Origin: Camarhynchus parvulus
Taxonomy: Eukaryota > Chordata > Aves > Passeriformes > Thraupidae
Length of the DNA stretch: 64,000 nt
Assembly (NCBI RefSeq): GCF_901933205.1
Contig: NC_044572.1
Location: forward strand, 23,460,501-23,524,500
Reading direction: 5' to 3'
In this document: positions 27,101-55,174 of the stretch, one piece after another
Numbering within the stretch: the stretch's first letter is position 1
Layout of the letters: each line of letters begins with the position of its first letter
The notes under the pieces: generated by a model
Seen by the model: only the letters and a program-made list of their open reading frames with translations
What the model was told of the DNA's origin: nothing
Database searches by the model: none
Program-made: the position numbers and the translations under genes

Positions 27101-30100
27101 CACAGGATTAATAGATAGCAGCTTAAGCAGAGAAAAAGGGGTCTCAAAAGAAACTTCAGGATGACCCATCAGTTGTAGAATGCCAACAAAATTTTCCATG
27201 GCTCTCTAAATGCCTTCCTATTAGATGTCTAAAATGAAATTGTGGTGGTGGGTGGTGACACTGTGCAAAAAAAACAAAACAGCTTACCTCTAGCAGAATG
27301 CATTCTGGCCACAACTGGCTGTGCTACCTCTAGCTTCATAGAGGGAAACTAGAGATAATCAGTGTCAGAGATAATTTAAAGGTCAATAGCAAACTCCCTG
27401 CATCTCTTCACTGTGGAAAAGGAGTAATTTTTGTGGGGAAAAATGATTTTTTTGAGGAACCTGAATCTGCAGAGATAATAGGAAAGAAGTCCTTCTGGTA
27501 TAAAAGTATGAATTAAGGAGACCATATCCACAGATACCCAAGGCTTACTGAGTAATATGGTTCATCTCTTGACTAAAGCAGAACTCAAGTGCACTCTAGG
27601 GAAAAAGAAACCCTAGGGTGATGTAGAAAAATACCTAATTTCAGAAAAAAGCAACAAAAAGCTGTATATGATGGGCCAATGAGGTAGGCCCTAATCGTCC
27701 CTAGGTGCCTGAAGTACATGGTGGTAGAGCTCCATTTCCAAGGAGCTTACAGAAAATTCTATAAAACTGATGGATGAGATTAGATCACATCAAAGAACTA
27801 GCTCTTGCATGAAGACAGACATTCAAATCCATCCACAAACGAAGAGCATGAAAGCAGAAGTCAAACCATCTTAACAAGTGGGTAAGCTTTCACAGAATTA
27901 AGGACAAACCATGACCTTTAAGTTTCAAGCAGACATCCCATGACAGTCAGAATCCACAAAACAAGCACAACACAGTGAAAATCTGGCTAGCTTAGCAGCC
28001 TGATTCACAGATACTCTTCTGAAACAAGTATATACCAGAGAGAACATGAGATGTACTGCAGAGAATTGTGCATCCTCCACACTCCAGCAGCTGCAAAAGT
28101 GACTCACAGCTCCATCCCTGACTTTCTGAGGAAGACCTCTGACTATGTAAACTGGCAGAAACAAGTCTGTTAGAATGGCCCCACTCAAGGAAGAGATCTC
28201 CTAGGACACAAGAAATTATCTCCTTGTAATCCAGGCTGCAGTCCTGCTGGCTCTCATAGGGATGAGGAGCTATGCAAATCCATCAAGTGGCAAAGAACCT
28301 ACCACCTAACCAACCAATTCCCTCCAAACTGCTATCCACAATTTAGTACTTCCGACAAAGGAGGAGACAACCAAGTTCTCCTTTACCTACTTAGAAAGTA
28401 GCAAGTTGCAGGTAGTTAGCTGTGTATGAGATTTCCAAAAGAACAGGGTATGGACAACATGCTTATTCTGCAGATCATGGCAAAATGCCAGAGCAGAGGC
28501 ACAGAGAGTAGTGATTACTGCCCCTAAGCCACATCTTTAATAGGGCAACAATCACACCACGTAGGCAGGGATGGATGAAGAGTTATGCTAAGGAGGAAAA
28601 TAAATTGATGGTCACAGAAACTAGTCAAATGACTGGCATTCATACTAACAAAATTAGGCCAGAATTGAAGATCCAAAAATAAAGTATATCACAGTGCTGT
28701 TTCTTCCACCCATCTACTCTGCTATACAACATGCACTGAACACAGCGTGCCAGTGGAGCAAGTGTGGCCACAGAAAAGTTGGCTTCTGCAGTTTGAGAGT
28801 CTGACATGACAGGCCACCCTCACAAACAAGAAAGCAGCCAATGCTTAGCTCAGATACAATGCCATGTGACACAGTCCCCGTGCTCCCATGCAGACTGCAT
28901 TCTGCAAATATACACAGAATTATATCTGTCTGAGCAAAACAAAGCTTGTGGTTCAAACTGTTAAGTTATTACTCCCATGTCTAGATGATTTGGCATGGCA
29001 TAAATATAAAGTTATCACTCTTAGGGCTTTCTCAGAAGGAAGACCTGAAGTTGCTTGGAAGGAAAATGAGCTGCAGGCAGTGGCATGCTGCAAGGGAAGA
29101 AAAAAGTGACTGACTAGTTTTTCCACTATGGTGAGATTAGATGGTGTCAAAAACAAAAGATAATATCCAGAGTGACAAACAGCCAGGTAGTAAACAAAAC
29201 AACCTGAACATACCAGATTATCCACATGAGACTGCTTACCTATTGCAATATGTACAGTTCATACAAACACAACCCCAGCACACAGAGCCAAGAGCTCAGG
29301 GCTGCCTACTCAGCATTGAAGCTGCCCTGCTTTTCTACTGATGGAACCGAAAATACAAACCGCGTTGGGGACGTCGTAGGCGACGCCCCTGCCGAAGACC
29401 GGCGTGGTGAGCCGCGAGTACACATCCTCCGCGTTCAGATCCTCGTTCTTGCTGTTAAAGAGCAGCGCAGCAGCATCGCTGCCCAGCAGGTATGTGAATG
29501 TCTTGCCAACCATAGTGAAACTGAACACAGGTCCATACTAAGAGAGAGAATAAACAAAAAAAACCATATTATTTGAAATAAGAACAAAAATAATTAAATC
29601 CCTATCCCGTATAATCTTTCATAAATTAATTTTTCTCCTAAGAAGTATCTGTACATTTAATAAAGATAAATATATTTTAAACCACATTTAAATTCATTCT
29701 CTATGTACACACTAGTGATATCTAATGCTATAATGAACACATGTGAGCATGCACATTTTAAAACCATTAATTTTAAAAAACATTAATAAAATATCAGTCA
29801 CACAAAAAAAAAAAACTAGCAGACATATTGCAGCATATATTGACCCCAGTAATCTACAAACACTGTCTCAAAAAATTATGGATTTATGGAGTTATGTATA
29901 GATAATTGGGGCCAAATATGATTTTGAAGTTTAAAAGTCATCTCTAGCAGACCTTCATGCACCAGATTCGGTTTTCTCTAAGCTAACCAAGCTAAGGTTT
30001 AAGCTTATAACTCTAGTTTTAGACAATGTGAAACAGCTTGATAAATTTTATTTAATTGAAATTAAGGCTCTACTGATTTAATTAATTCCTTCTGGGCTGT

Positions 30101-31642
30101 TACAGTATAAAAACTACTGAGGTTTTATACAACAGCTCTTTTAACATCAGAGAGGCCCACAGAGGTGGTCAGCTACATTCCAACTTGGTCATAGATTGGT
30201 AAAGAATACGAGTAAAGGTTACCAATTACAGTAAGAAATAATTTCATGCAAATGACTTTTTCATTAACTTGTGATTCAGCTATGAGTATTACCCAAATGT
30301 ACAAGCATATTTGTGACGTGAATCACGAGACCTCAGAAAACACTACTGCTACATAAAGAGATCCGAAGATCACAGAGCCTACTGTGCATACTCCATTCTA
30401 TATTTGAGATGGTAAATGAGAATAAATTGATTTTAAACAGGCCTCAGACAGAGGACTTAATAGATACACAAAACTATGTTTGTATATGCTCAGCCAATCA
30501 TGTGGGAAAACGTACCTTGTCATAAGCATTTTCCAAAAATTCAATGGGGCTCTTTCCAAATGCAATTGCATGACCAAGGAAAGGGATGCCTGATGAAATA
30601 AAAGGTGGGTAGTTCTGCAGAAGAAAGAGAAAAATAAACACTGAATTTTCTTCAGAGATCATCACAGATTCATGAACTAACAGAATATCCTGAGCTGGAA
30701 GGGACCCACAAAGTTCAAAGTCCAACTCCTGGCCCTGCATGGGACCATGCACAAGGGTGACAGCACATCCATGACAGCATGCCCGTGACAGAGCTGTCCA
30801 AAAGCTTCTCGAACTCTGCCAGGCTTGGTGCTCTGACCACTTTTCTGGCATGTGCCAGTGCCCAAAAGTAATAAAATCACGTCCATTTACATAAAAACTA
30901 ACCACAGAGGAAGTTTTACATATATTTGTTTAAACACTTTTGTGAAAAGAGCAACTTTAAAAAATATTCAGTTGTTTAGATAGAACTATATTTAAAAGCA
31001 GCAAAGGTTAAAATAAAGTTAATATGATTACGATTCTTCCTACACTGCCTCTGAATGTGAAGCACAAAGATACTGCAACTAAAAAGAAGGCAGCCAGAAA
31101 CGAAACAGTACTGGAGGATTTGCTAAACAGCCCCTCAAAAGCACCTTCAGGTTAGCACTGTGCTTCATGCCTTAGCGGGCACCTTCTCTTAAGCTCCATG
31201 GATGAAACAGCACCGGGAACGCCCCAGGGTTCCGCCGGCCGCGAGTGCCTCTGCCGCCCGCGGTACCGACCAGCCCGGTGAGGGCGAAGCGGGCCGGCTG
31301 CCCCAGAACCGCCCACGGCGCGGCTGCTGGGAACGCCGCCCGCCCGCCGGACCCGCTCCCCCAGGCCGGGCTTTCAGCGCCGAGGGCTCTCCCGGGGCTG
31401 CAGCAGCCGCCCGGCTCCCCCGGCCCGCGGGCACCGTCCCTGCTGCGGCCGCCACCTGCCGCGCTCACCTTTTGGTCGGAGCCGAGGTGTCGCCGGTAGC
31501 CGAGCTGGAACAGGTAGCCGAGGCTGAGCGCGAAGGCGGAGGCGGCCAGCACCAGGGAGAGGGGGTTGCCGACAGCCACCCGCTCCAGCAGGGACCCGCC
31601 GACCTCCATGAGGTTCAGCATCTTCTCGGCGCCCGCCGCCAT
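21179..31642 (-). CDS. CYP51A1: Lanosterol 14-alpha-demethylase (cytochrome P450 51A1), complete
   Basis: CYP51A1 removes the 14-alpha-methyl group of lanosterol/dihydrolanosterol in cholesterol synthesis, on the ER membrane with P450 reductase. Ten exons in transcript order: 31469-31642, 30516-30614, 29361-29537, 25810-25936, 24697-24871, 24399-24518, 23736-23931, 23068-23163, 22018-22186, 21179-21357. They total 503 codons plus stop, the usual length. Visible features: an N-terminal hydrophobic anchor (residues about 28-48); the CYP51 B-C signature [16 protein letters not shown] at 131-146; I-helix [10 protein letters not shown] at 311-320; ExxR as E369-R372; heme loop FGAGRHRCIG with the iron ligand Cys449; C-terminus VIRYKRRSL. 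Every key residue is present. The ATG has no purine at -3 but G at +4; upstream frame openness depends on a non-ATG codon, so 31,642 is the preferred start. The exon 3 donor is a weak GTTTGT. Confidence 0.97.
25937..29360 (-). other. CYP51A1 intron 3, no recognisable content
   Basis: The longest CYP51A1 intron, 3.4 kb. Both strands carry only short open frames without motifs, and I could not assign a repeat family. The 26,900-28,900 part has a more even base composition than nearby AT-rich intron and could be an old degraded transposon, but nothing identifies it. Confidence 0.55.
30668..30855 (-). mobile_element. CR1 LINE 3'-end fragment in CYP51A1 intron 1
   Basis: Read on the plus strand, the block runs from AATATCCTGAGCTGGAAGGG through GTCCAACTCCTGGCCCTGCA to TTGGTGCTCTGACCACTTTT. 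This is the reverse complement of the conserved 3' end of bird CR1 elements. It is 5'-truncated, as nearly all CR1 copies are. Its edge lies about 55 bp upstream of the acceptor of CYP51A1 exon 2, so it borders the branch-point zone. Confidence 0.82.
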
Positions 31643-32060
31643 CGGCCGTGGCTCCGCGGGGCAGGGCAGGGCGGCGCGGTGGGCCGGGCTGATGCGAGCC
31701 CGTGCGGCGGCTCGCGGCGCTGGGCTGATCTCTGCCCATGTGACGATTGCCGGCGCCGCAGCCAATCCGCGGCCGCGCCGCGCGGGGTGACGGCATCGCC
31801 CGGGCTGCGGCGCGCGCCATTGGCGGGCGGCGGGCAGGGGCCGGCCCGGCCGCCTCTGGGCTCGGCCCCCTCAGGGCTCGGCCCCACAGCGCTCGGCGCC
31901 TGGGTGTTTGCGGCGCTGTGTGTTTGAAACGGTGGGTGTCCTCGAGCAGCCGGACAAGGCGGTTCTCCGCGGCGAAATGAGGCTTATGACGGTGAGCCGT
32001 GCCTCGGGCATAACTGCCGGCGCCCCCGCTGACAGCCCAGGGCGCTGGTTTGTAAGGCTG
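31440..32060 (-). promoter_or_regulatory. CYP51A1: CYP51A1 promoter and CpG-rich first-exon region
   Basis: GC- and CpG-dense sequence surrounds the first coding exon and extends about 0.4 kb upstream of the ATG, then falls abruptly to AT-rich DNA near 32,090. It contains GGCGGG-type GC boxes (for example at 31,823-31,828), two CCAAT boxes in opposite orientations (31,762-31,766 and 31,819-31,823) and a CATGTGAC E-box next to TGACGATT near 31,736-31,748. There is no clear TATA box, as usual for CpG-island promoters. The exact transcription start is not visible. Confidence 0.75.
31762..31791 (-). promoter_or_regulatory. SRE-like site paired with a CCAAT (NF-Y) box
   Basis: On the minus strand GTCACCCCGC at 31,791-31,782 matches the sterol regulatory element ATCACCCCAC at 8 of 10 positions. 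A CCAAT box lies at 31,762-31,766, with 15 bp between the two. SREBP-regulated cholesterol genes are known to pair an SRE with a nearby NF-Y site, and CYP51 is a known SREBP target. The module is about 120-150 bp upstream of the ATG. Function here is inferred. Confidence 0.5.
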
Positions 32061-34055
32061 CGCAGTGCCCGGAGAACGAGGACGGCATATTTGTGTTTAA
32101 TTCCGGATGCGCCAAATGTTTAATGTCAGAAAATCGGCGTATTGTTTTTGAAATGAGTTTCCACTGAGATGTGAGGGATTAAGATCAAATAGTGCACAAA
32201 GCTGCGTTTGGAAACAGAGAGCTCATCACAGCTGAGGTCAGCTTGTTGTCCACGTAGAGTTTTTCAATTCAACGGGAATGTATCTTAATGCATTTCCGGA
32301 AAATGCTGGTTTGGGTAGGTCTTTTCGAGGCAGTCTTTGTTCATCCACTGAGTCCACTCAGTTTCTAAAGTTTAAATGTGTAAATCTGGAGACTCTAGCA
32401 GGAATTACATACAATGAGACATTTCAACAGGGTACGGTTGCAAAGATTATATATAGTGCTTTTAAATAAATTTTTGCAAAGTTCAGAAACATAAATTCCC
32501 TACTAAATCTGAAAGAAACTATTTGTTGTCATCAGTTCTGAGTACTTTTATCAGCTGGAAAAGGTGCACAGGCAGAAGCATAAGCTTGTTACTGAATGAA
32601 TATTCTTGTAGGTTTTTAAAACGCGTGATATCCTGTGGTAAACCCTATATCAAGGTCTCACATGTGCTGAGTATTACTAGATGAGTGGAGTTAGCAGTGA
32701 ACGCTTGTGAATGCTGAGATGTGCATGGAATCAATGCTGAGTATCTTCAAACTCTTAATGTCAGCTATGGGATCTGGTAAAGTTTTCAATTTGTTGCCTG
32801 CAATCCCTAAGTTTCAACACTTTTCAGGGCCAAAGGAAATTCATCAGTGCTGAAGTGATTGAGAAAGAGCTCCTTCGTATTTACAAGCCTTGACAATTCT
32901 TCCAGGGAACATGAGAGCTATCACTGGTTGTTACTGACATTCTGCTCCGTCAATTTATGAAGTAAGGACAGTTTTGGTGGAATAGTTTCAGTCTATTTCT
33001 TCCAAGGGAGAGGATTTCCAGATTAATTACCTCTATATGAATATAGGTTTTACTTAATTTTTATGTAATTACAAATTATATTTAAATTTATATAGAATAG
33101 TAATTTTGTACATTATTTTTATATCTTTACCCTATAGTAGTAACAATTAAGGTAAAGCAGAGCTTTTGCAAACCATGTATGTTGTTTCTGTTGAACCTGT
33201 ATTTCTTTTTTCAGTCAACAGCCCAGCTTCAAACTGCATCCAGATGTAAGCTGACAATGGTTGGGAAACTCCCACCTCCCTGGAGCAATGGTTCCCTGCA
33301 CCAAGCAGCAGCAAGACATCATCCCAGGACCAAAGGCTTCTCTCTTGAACAAGCTGCTCACTGGGGTCCGTTATTCCACTTGGTAAAATCCTGCCTGTTT
33401 TTCAGTTTTAAGTTCTCAGTTACTCTTTTGCCTTACAGGGCCTGGCTGAGTGTTCTACTCAAATCTTTGCTTTTGGCAGCTGTACAGGTTCTTGCTTTTT
33501 AAGAAAGTGCTTGTTAGATGGACTGTAGGTGGTGAGCTGGGCATCTCATGTTTACAAAGGCACAAGTGTCAGCTTTGCCCATCTTGCAGCTCATTTTCAT
33601 TGGGGTTTTTTTGGTAGTGATATGAGGGTTGTTACTAATGGTCTGTCTCAGTGGTGTTGGATTTCTTGTTCCCGTTTTTTATTTCCCTGCTTCCAGATGA
33701 AAGGAGAGCACACACCTGCCTTGCCCCAGCAGGGCAGTGCAAGCTCCTGTGTACCCAGGTGCCAGAAGCCTCTGGACAGCAGGGCTGGGCTCTTGCTGCT
33801 CAGTGTGCAACATCTGCAAACTTCTGTCCTGCCAAAATGAAGAGTTTCCAGTTTACCTGGTAAATTCCTGAGCAGTTTCCAAGGTGCACTACCTTAATTT
33901 AGAGCCATGGGACTCTTCCTCTGGTCCTCCCTGATGCTCTTTTACATACCTTACAAAGATGAGCCTGTTACTAACTACCGCCCTTTGGTAATAACACCGG
34001 CTTGGTGTAACACTTGATGGCACCTTCATGCTGGCTATAAAAATAGAAACACCAA
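32061..34055. other. Spacer between CYP51A1 promoter and KRIT1 3' end
   Basis: Two kilobases with no supported gene. The short open frames (longest about 107 aa, 33,179-33,502 on plus) have no recognised domain, and no leucine-rich-repeat pattern is visible on either strand. Mammals carry LRRD1 in this position. Confidence 0.6.
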
Positions 34056-35715
34056 GTATGACTTGTTGCAAACAATTTATTAGGTAGTAATAAATAAGAA
34101 TTTAGCAGAAAGGACTATACAGCGATAAGGCATATTGATAATATAGTTACATAGGCAACTGACACACCTTCCTAACATCTTCCTCTAGTTTTCTAAGAAA
34201 GTGCTATGTAGAGAAATGTATTTCTGATACCAGTGCCAAGTGATAGCAGGGATGCACGATGAAGCACCTGACTGTTGCATTATTTACCTTAAATACAGCA
34301 TAACAATCCATGAAAATTTAGGCCTGTGAAGTTTAAGTAGAAAAGTACAGCTTGCTAAGAAGAATACAAAATACAAGTCTCCTGTTCATGTTTTAAACAG
34401 ATTACTACTTTAATTTCTTAAACTGCAGTTACTAGTAAGATATGAGTAAAGTTACTATACAACAGCACAGTTCTTCACATTCATTTTAGCTTTTATTTGA
34501 AAACTTAGAGGCAAGTGCTAATTTTTATTTTTTATAAAAGCTTTTCTTTACAAAATATTGCACACTGTTTTTAGCATGCAGTTTACACAGAAGAAATAGT
34601 CAAGTGCACTTATAACCCTGAAATACAACCAGAAACTTCAAAGATTTGTGTTACAGATTCTATTTTAATGTACAAGGATATGTTTCAGACTGCATAGAAT
34701 CCCACCTTACACCTGGGACCCAACTTGTGGGGGCCCAACCCTGACTCTACAAAGAGCAGGCAGAATGCTTATAAACTGTTTCTGACTTCCTTGTCATCTT
34801 CATTCCTGCACCCTGCACTGCTTTTAGCCTGAAGAAACTGAATTAGTTAGCAAGAAAATTAATTTAAGAGAAATAACTTAGTACCTCCTGTATGAGCTTT
34901 TGTTACTGCATATGTGTTGCAATCCAGGGTAGGATTTATAAAACTTTCTGAAGTCCTCTGAGTAAGGTTCATCTGTAAATCCCTGTCTCCCTCTCCTCCA
35001 TACATACATTTTATATTGCACAGCAAAAGTAAAAATCCATTTTACAAAACATGCATGCTAAACATTCAATATGGCTTCTGAATGATTTAAAGTATTTCCC
35101 TTTTGGCATCCTCATGCAGGATTTTAGAATAAATATGAATACAAAGTATGAGAAAGTTAAGAGTAAAAATAAAGAGAGCTAAAATGTTTGTCAGAAACCA
35201 AATAAAAAACAAGAGTTTATCAAAAGTAGTTGCTCAAAGGTCTAACTGGTCTTTTAAGCATATCAATAGTATCTTAAAAATAGAGGGTGTCTACAAAATA
35301 CTGCAACATATACCACCTCCTTGATGTTCCACACAATGACACGAAAGGTAAATAGGTTAACTGAGACTTGCTTAATGGCACTGGTAGTCCCATATTTCTC
35401 TGGGAACAACAGCTTTACTGGATTCATGCTCGTCAAACTTGGTAAACCATTTAGATTTCATCAGCTTTATTGGTTAAGCTCAAGCCCTACAATAGTTAAT
35501 ATATGAAACACAAAAATACTTATAAAAATAATAGATATGTCGTATAGTTTTTTTAAAAAAATAAACCATGCAGCTTCTGTACAAAGTTAAAAAACTGTAC
35601 AAATTGACTTTTCTATTGTGTAAAATTCATATACATGGAAGTCCTGTTACGAGGAGGAACAAGTTGTTTTTTGCTCAGCCACCGGATGCCATCTCGTAAC
35701 TCTTGTTCATTTCCA
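34056..35715 (-). other. KRIT1: KRIT1 3' UTR (inferred extent)
   Basis: AT-rich non-coding sequence after the KRIT1 TGA. The most distal good AATAAA on the minus strand is at 34,081-34,076, predicting cleavage near 34,055; other AATAAA copies (for example about 35,465-35,470) could give shorter forms. No coding or repeat is seen inside it. Confidence 0.5.
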
Positions 35716-53432
<17,717 letters not shown>

Positions 53433-53443
53433 TTACTTTATCA

Positions 53444-55174
53444 CTGGAAATAATGAATAAACAGGAAGAAAAGGTTCAGCTGAAAAAAAACATCCAACAG
53501 CACACTAAACTTCAGGATGCAGTGCTCATATCCACTGATGCATTATTCATTTATTGTTTTTTAGCTGGAGAAATGCCAATGGCTGATATAATTCTGCTTC
53601 CTTTTCATGAAAGGGGAAAATAGGACATCATAAAGATTTGATACAAATAAGCTTGTTCTCTAACCCATCTTTAAAACAAAAGCAATGTATTTTTTTCCAC
53701 TTTGTAACTATCTTCCCCATTTTGCAAACCAGACAAAAGGCCAAAGAAATTTTGAACTCTGAAAAAGAGGTGAAATTGAAAAAGAAAGCCATTTTGAAGT
53801 GACAAGCACTGTGATTTATAAATTGTGCTGTAACAAGCATTGCACTTCTATGTGTTCCGTGTGGATTTCAAGAAAATACCTGCTTTTCATCTCCCCCCAC
53901 AAAGTAGAACACAGTCTTGCCTACAGCCAAGTAACAAAGCTGACAAAATAAACCGTAATATGGATTCATTTGCTTAGTTTTATTTCAGTGGGGCTGCAAA
54001 CTGGTGCACAATTCATTCAAATCAAGTTTCTGAAAAGGAATACATCTTTAGTTTCTAAAAAGAAATGGATAGAAGCATTTAGATTTAAGAAAAAGCTTTG
54101 CTTACCCTTCTGTTAAACCAAGGTGACAATTCCTAAAATCACAAAATTGTATGGAAATTATATGGAAAACCTCCGAAAGCAAAATCGCATATCAGCTTCC
54201 AGAAAGAAGGTTATGTCTGACCATTTCCACCTTCCAGCTGATCATTTTCTTCATCTGCAAATGAACACCCTTTCATTCCATAGCATCAGTAAGCACATGC
54301 TTTTTGCAGATTAATTCCTCCACATATTTTAAATTTTAGTGTTTCTAGCTCCTCCACCTCTTCTAGAGCAAACAGAGGTCTTCAGATTCCTATGCCCTTA
54401 GTCCAGTATTTTTCCTGGGATCAAGACTACCTGAAAAGATATCAAAAAACCTCAGTATAAATAACAAGCATGGATATTTTCACCATCAGTTAAGATAAAT
54501 ACATTAGTTAGAGGATTCAATGATGGTATGTGAACAGTATAATATCTGAAGAGAAACAGCTAATGATTTGCAGTAGCAAATTTACAGTATTTAGATTAGT
54601 ATTTAGTATGCTATTCACAGTAGCATCTAAAAACATGAAATAAGCAACTTATGAGACTCTAAAAATATGAAATAAACAACTTACGAGACTTATGCTGACT
54701 TATGAGAACTCATACTTAAGGATATTAAGAATTTTGAAAGGAAAAAGAAACAACCATCCCTTATGCACAGCTGGGAAAGGTCTGTTCCTTGGGTTTCCTT
54801 ACACGTGCTTGGATACACAGGGTTTGGGTCATAGGCTTGTGTGGAGGGAACCTGCACTAGTACGGCCGGGACACCTGGATGACAGGCGGCGGGACAGGTG
54901 AATAAGCAGTGGGTGAACTCCCTCTGCCACTGCTCTGCACTAAATCCAGCGCAGAATGAGCATGTCTGTGAAACCGACAGCGCTGAGACTTGCAATACGA
55001 TTCCAGAAAACAAAAAGTGAGGATGAAAGGGGCGGGGAGGGAGGGGTGTGCTGTAAGGATGTGACAATAAACACAACCAGCTCCAGAAGACACCACCACT
55101 GATTCCGACCAAACCCTGGTGCTAACAACGCCGCCCCATTCCAAAGGGTGCCGGTCTAAGGCACACGCCTCACC
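53444..55174 (-). other. KRIT1: KRIT1 5' UTR / upstream introns (unresolved)
   Basis: The first coding exon begins at an acceptor TTTCCAG at about 53,444-53,450, so at least one non-coding exon lies upstream. A candidate first-exon donor is GG|GTGAGG on the minus strand at 55,173-55,168, at the edge of the CpG island. Between the two I could not place further exons with confidence. The human gene has several non-coding 5' exons. Confidence 0.45.
54625..54690 (+). repeat. Two-copy ~33-bp tandem repeat
   Basis: ATCTAAAAACATGAAATAAG...ACTTATGAGACT is followed directly by CTCTAAAAATATGAAATAAA...ACTTACGAGACT. The copies differ at a few positions. It is intronic or upstream of KRIT1. Confidence 0.8.

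Noticed and set aside
31172..31927. Overlapping open frames of up to 241 codons around the CYP51A1 first exon
   Set aside because: Only the frame with the CYP51A1 membrane anchor is real; the others are shadows in GC-rich DNA. The upstream extension of the real frame starts at TTG, not ATG.
33179..33863. Three plus-strand open frames between CYP51A1 and KRIT1
   Set aside because: No motif, no splice pattern linking them and no leucine-rich repeats; treated as chance frames.
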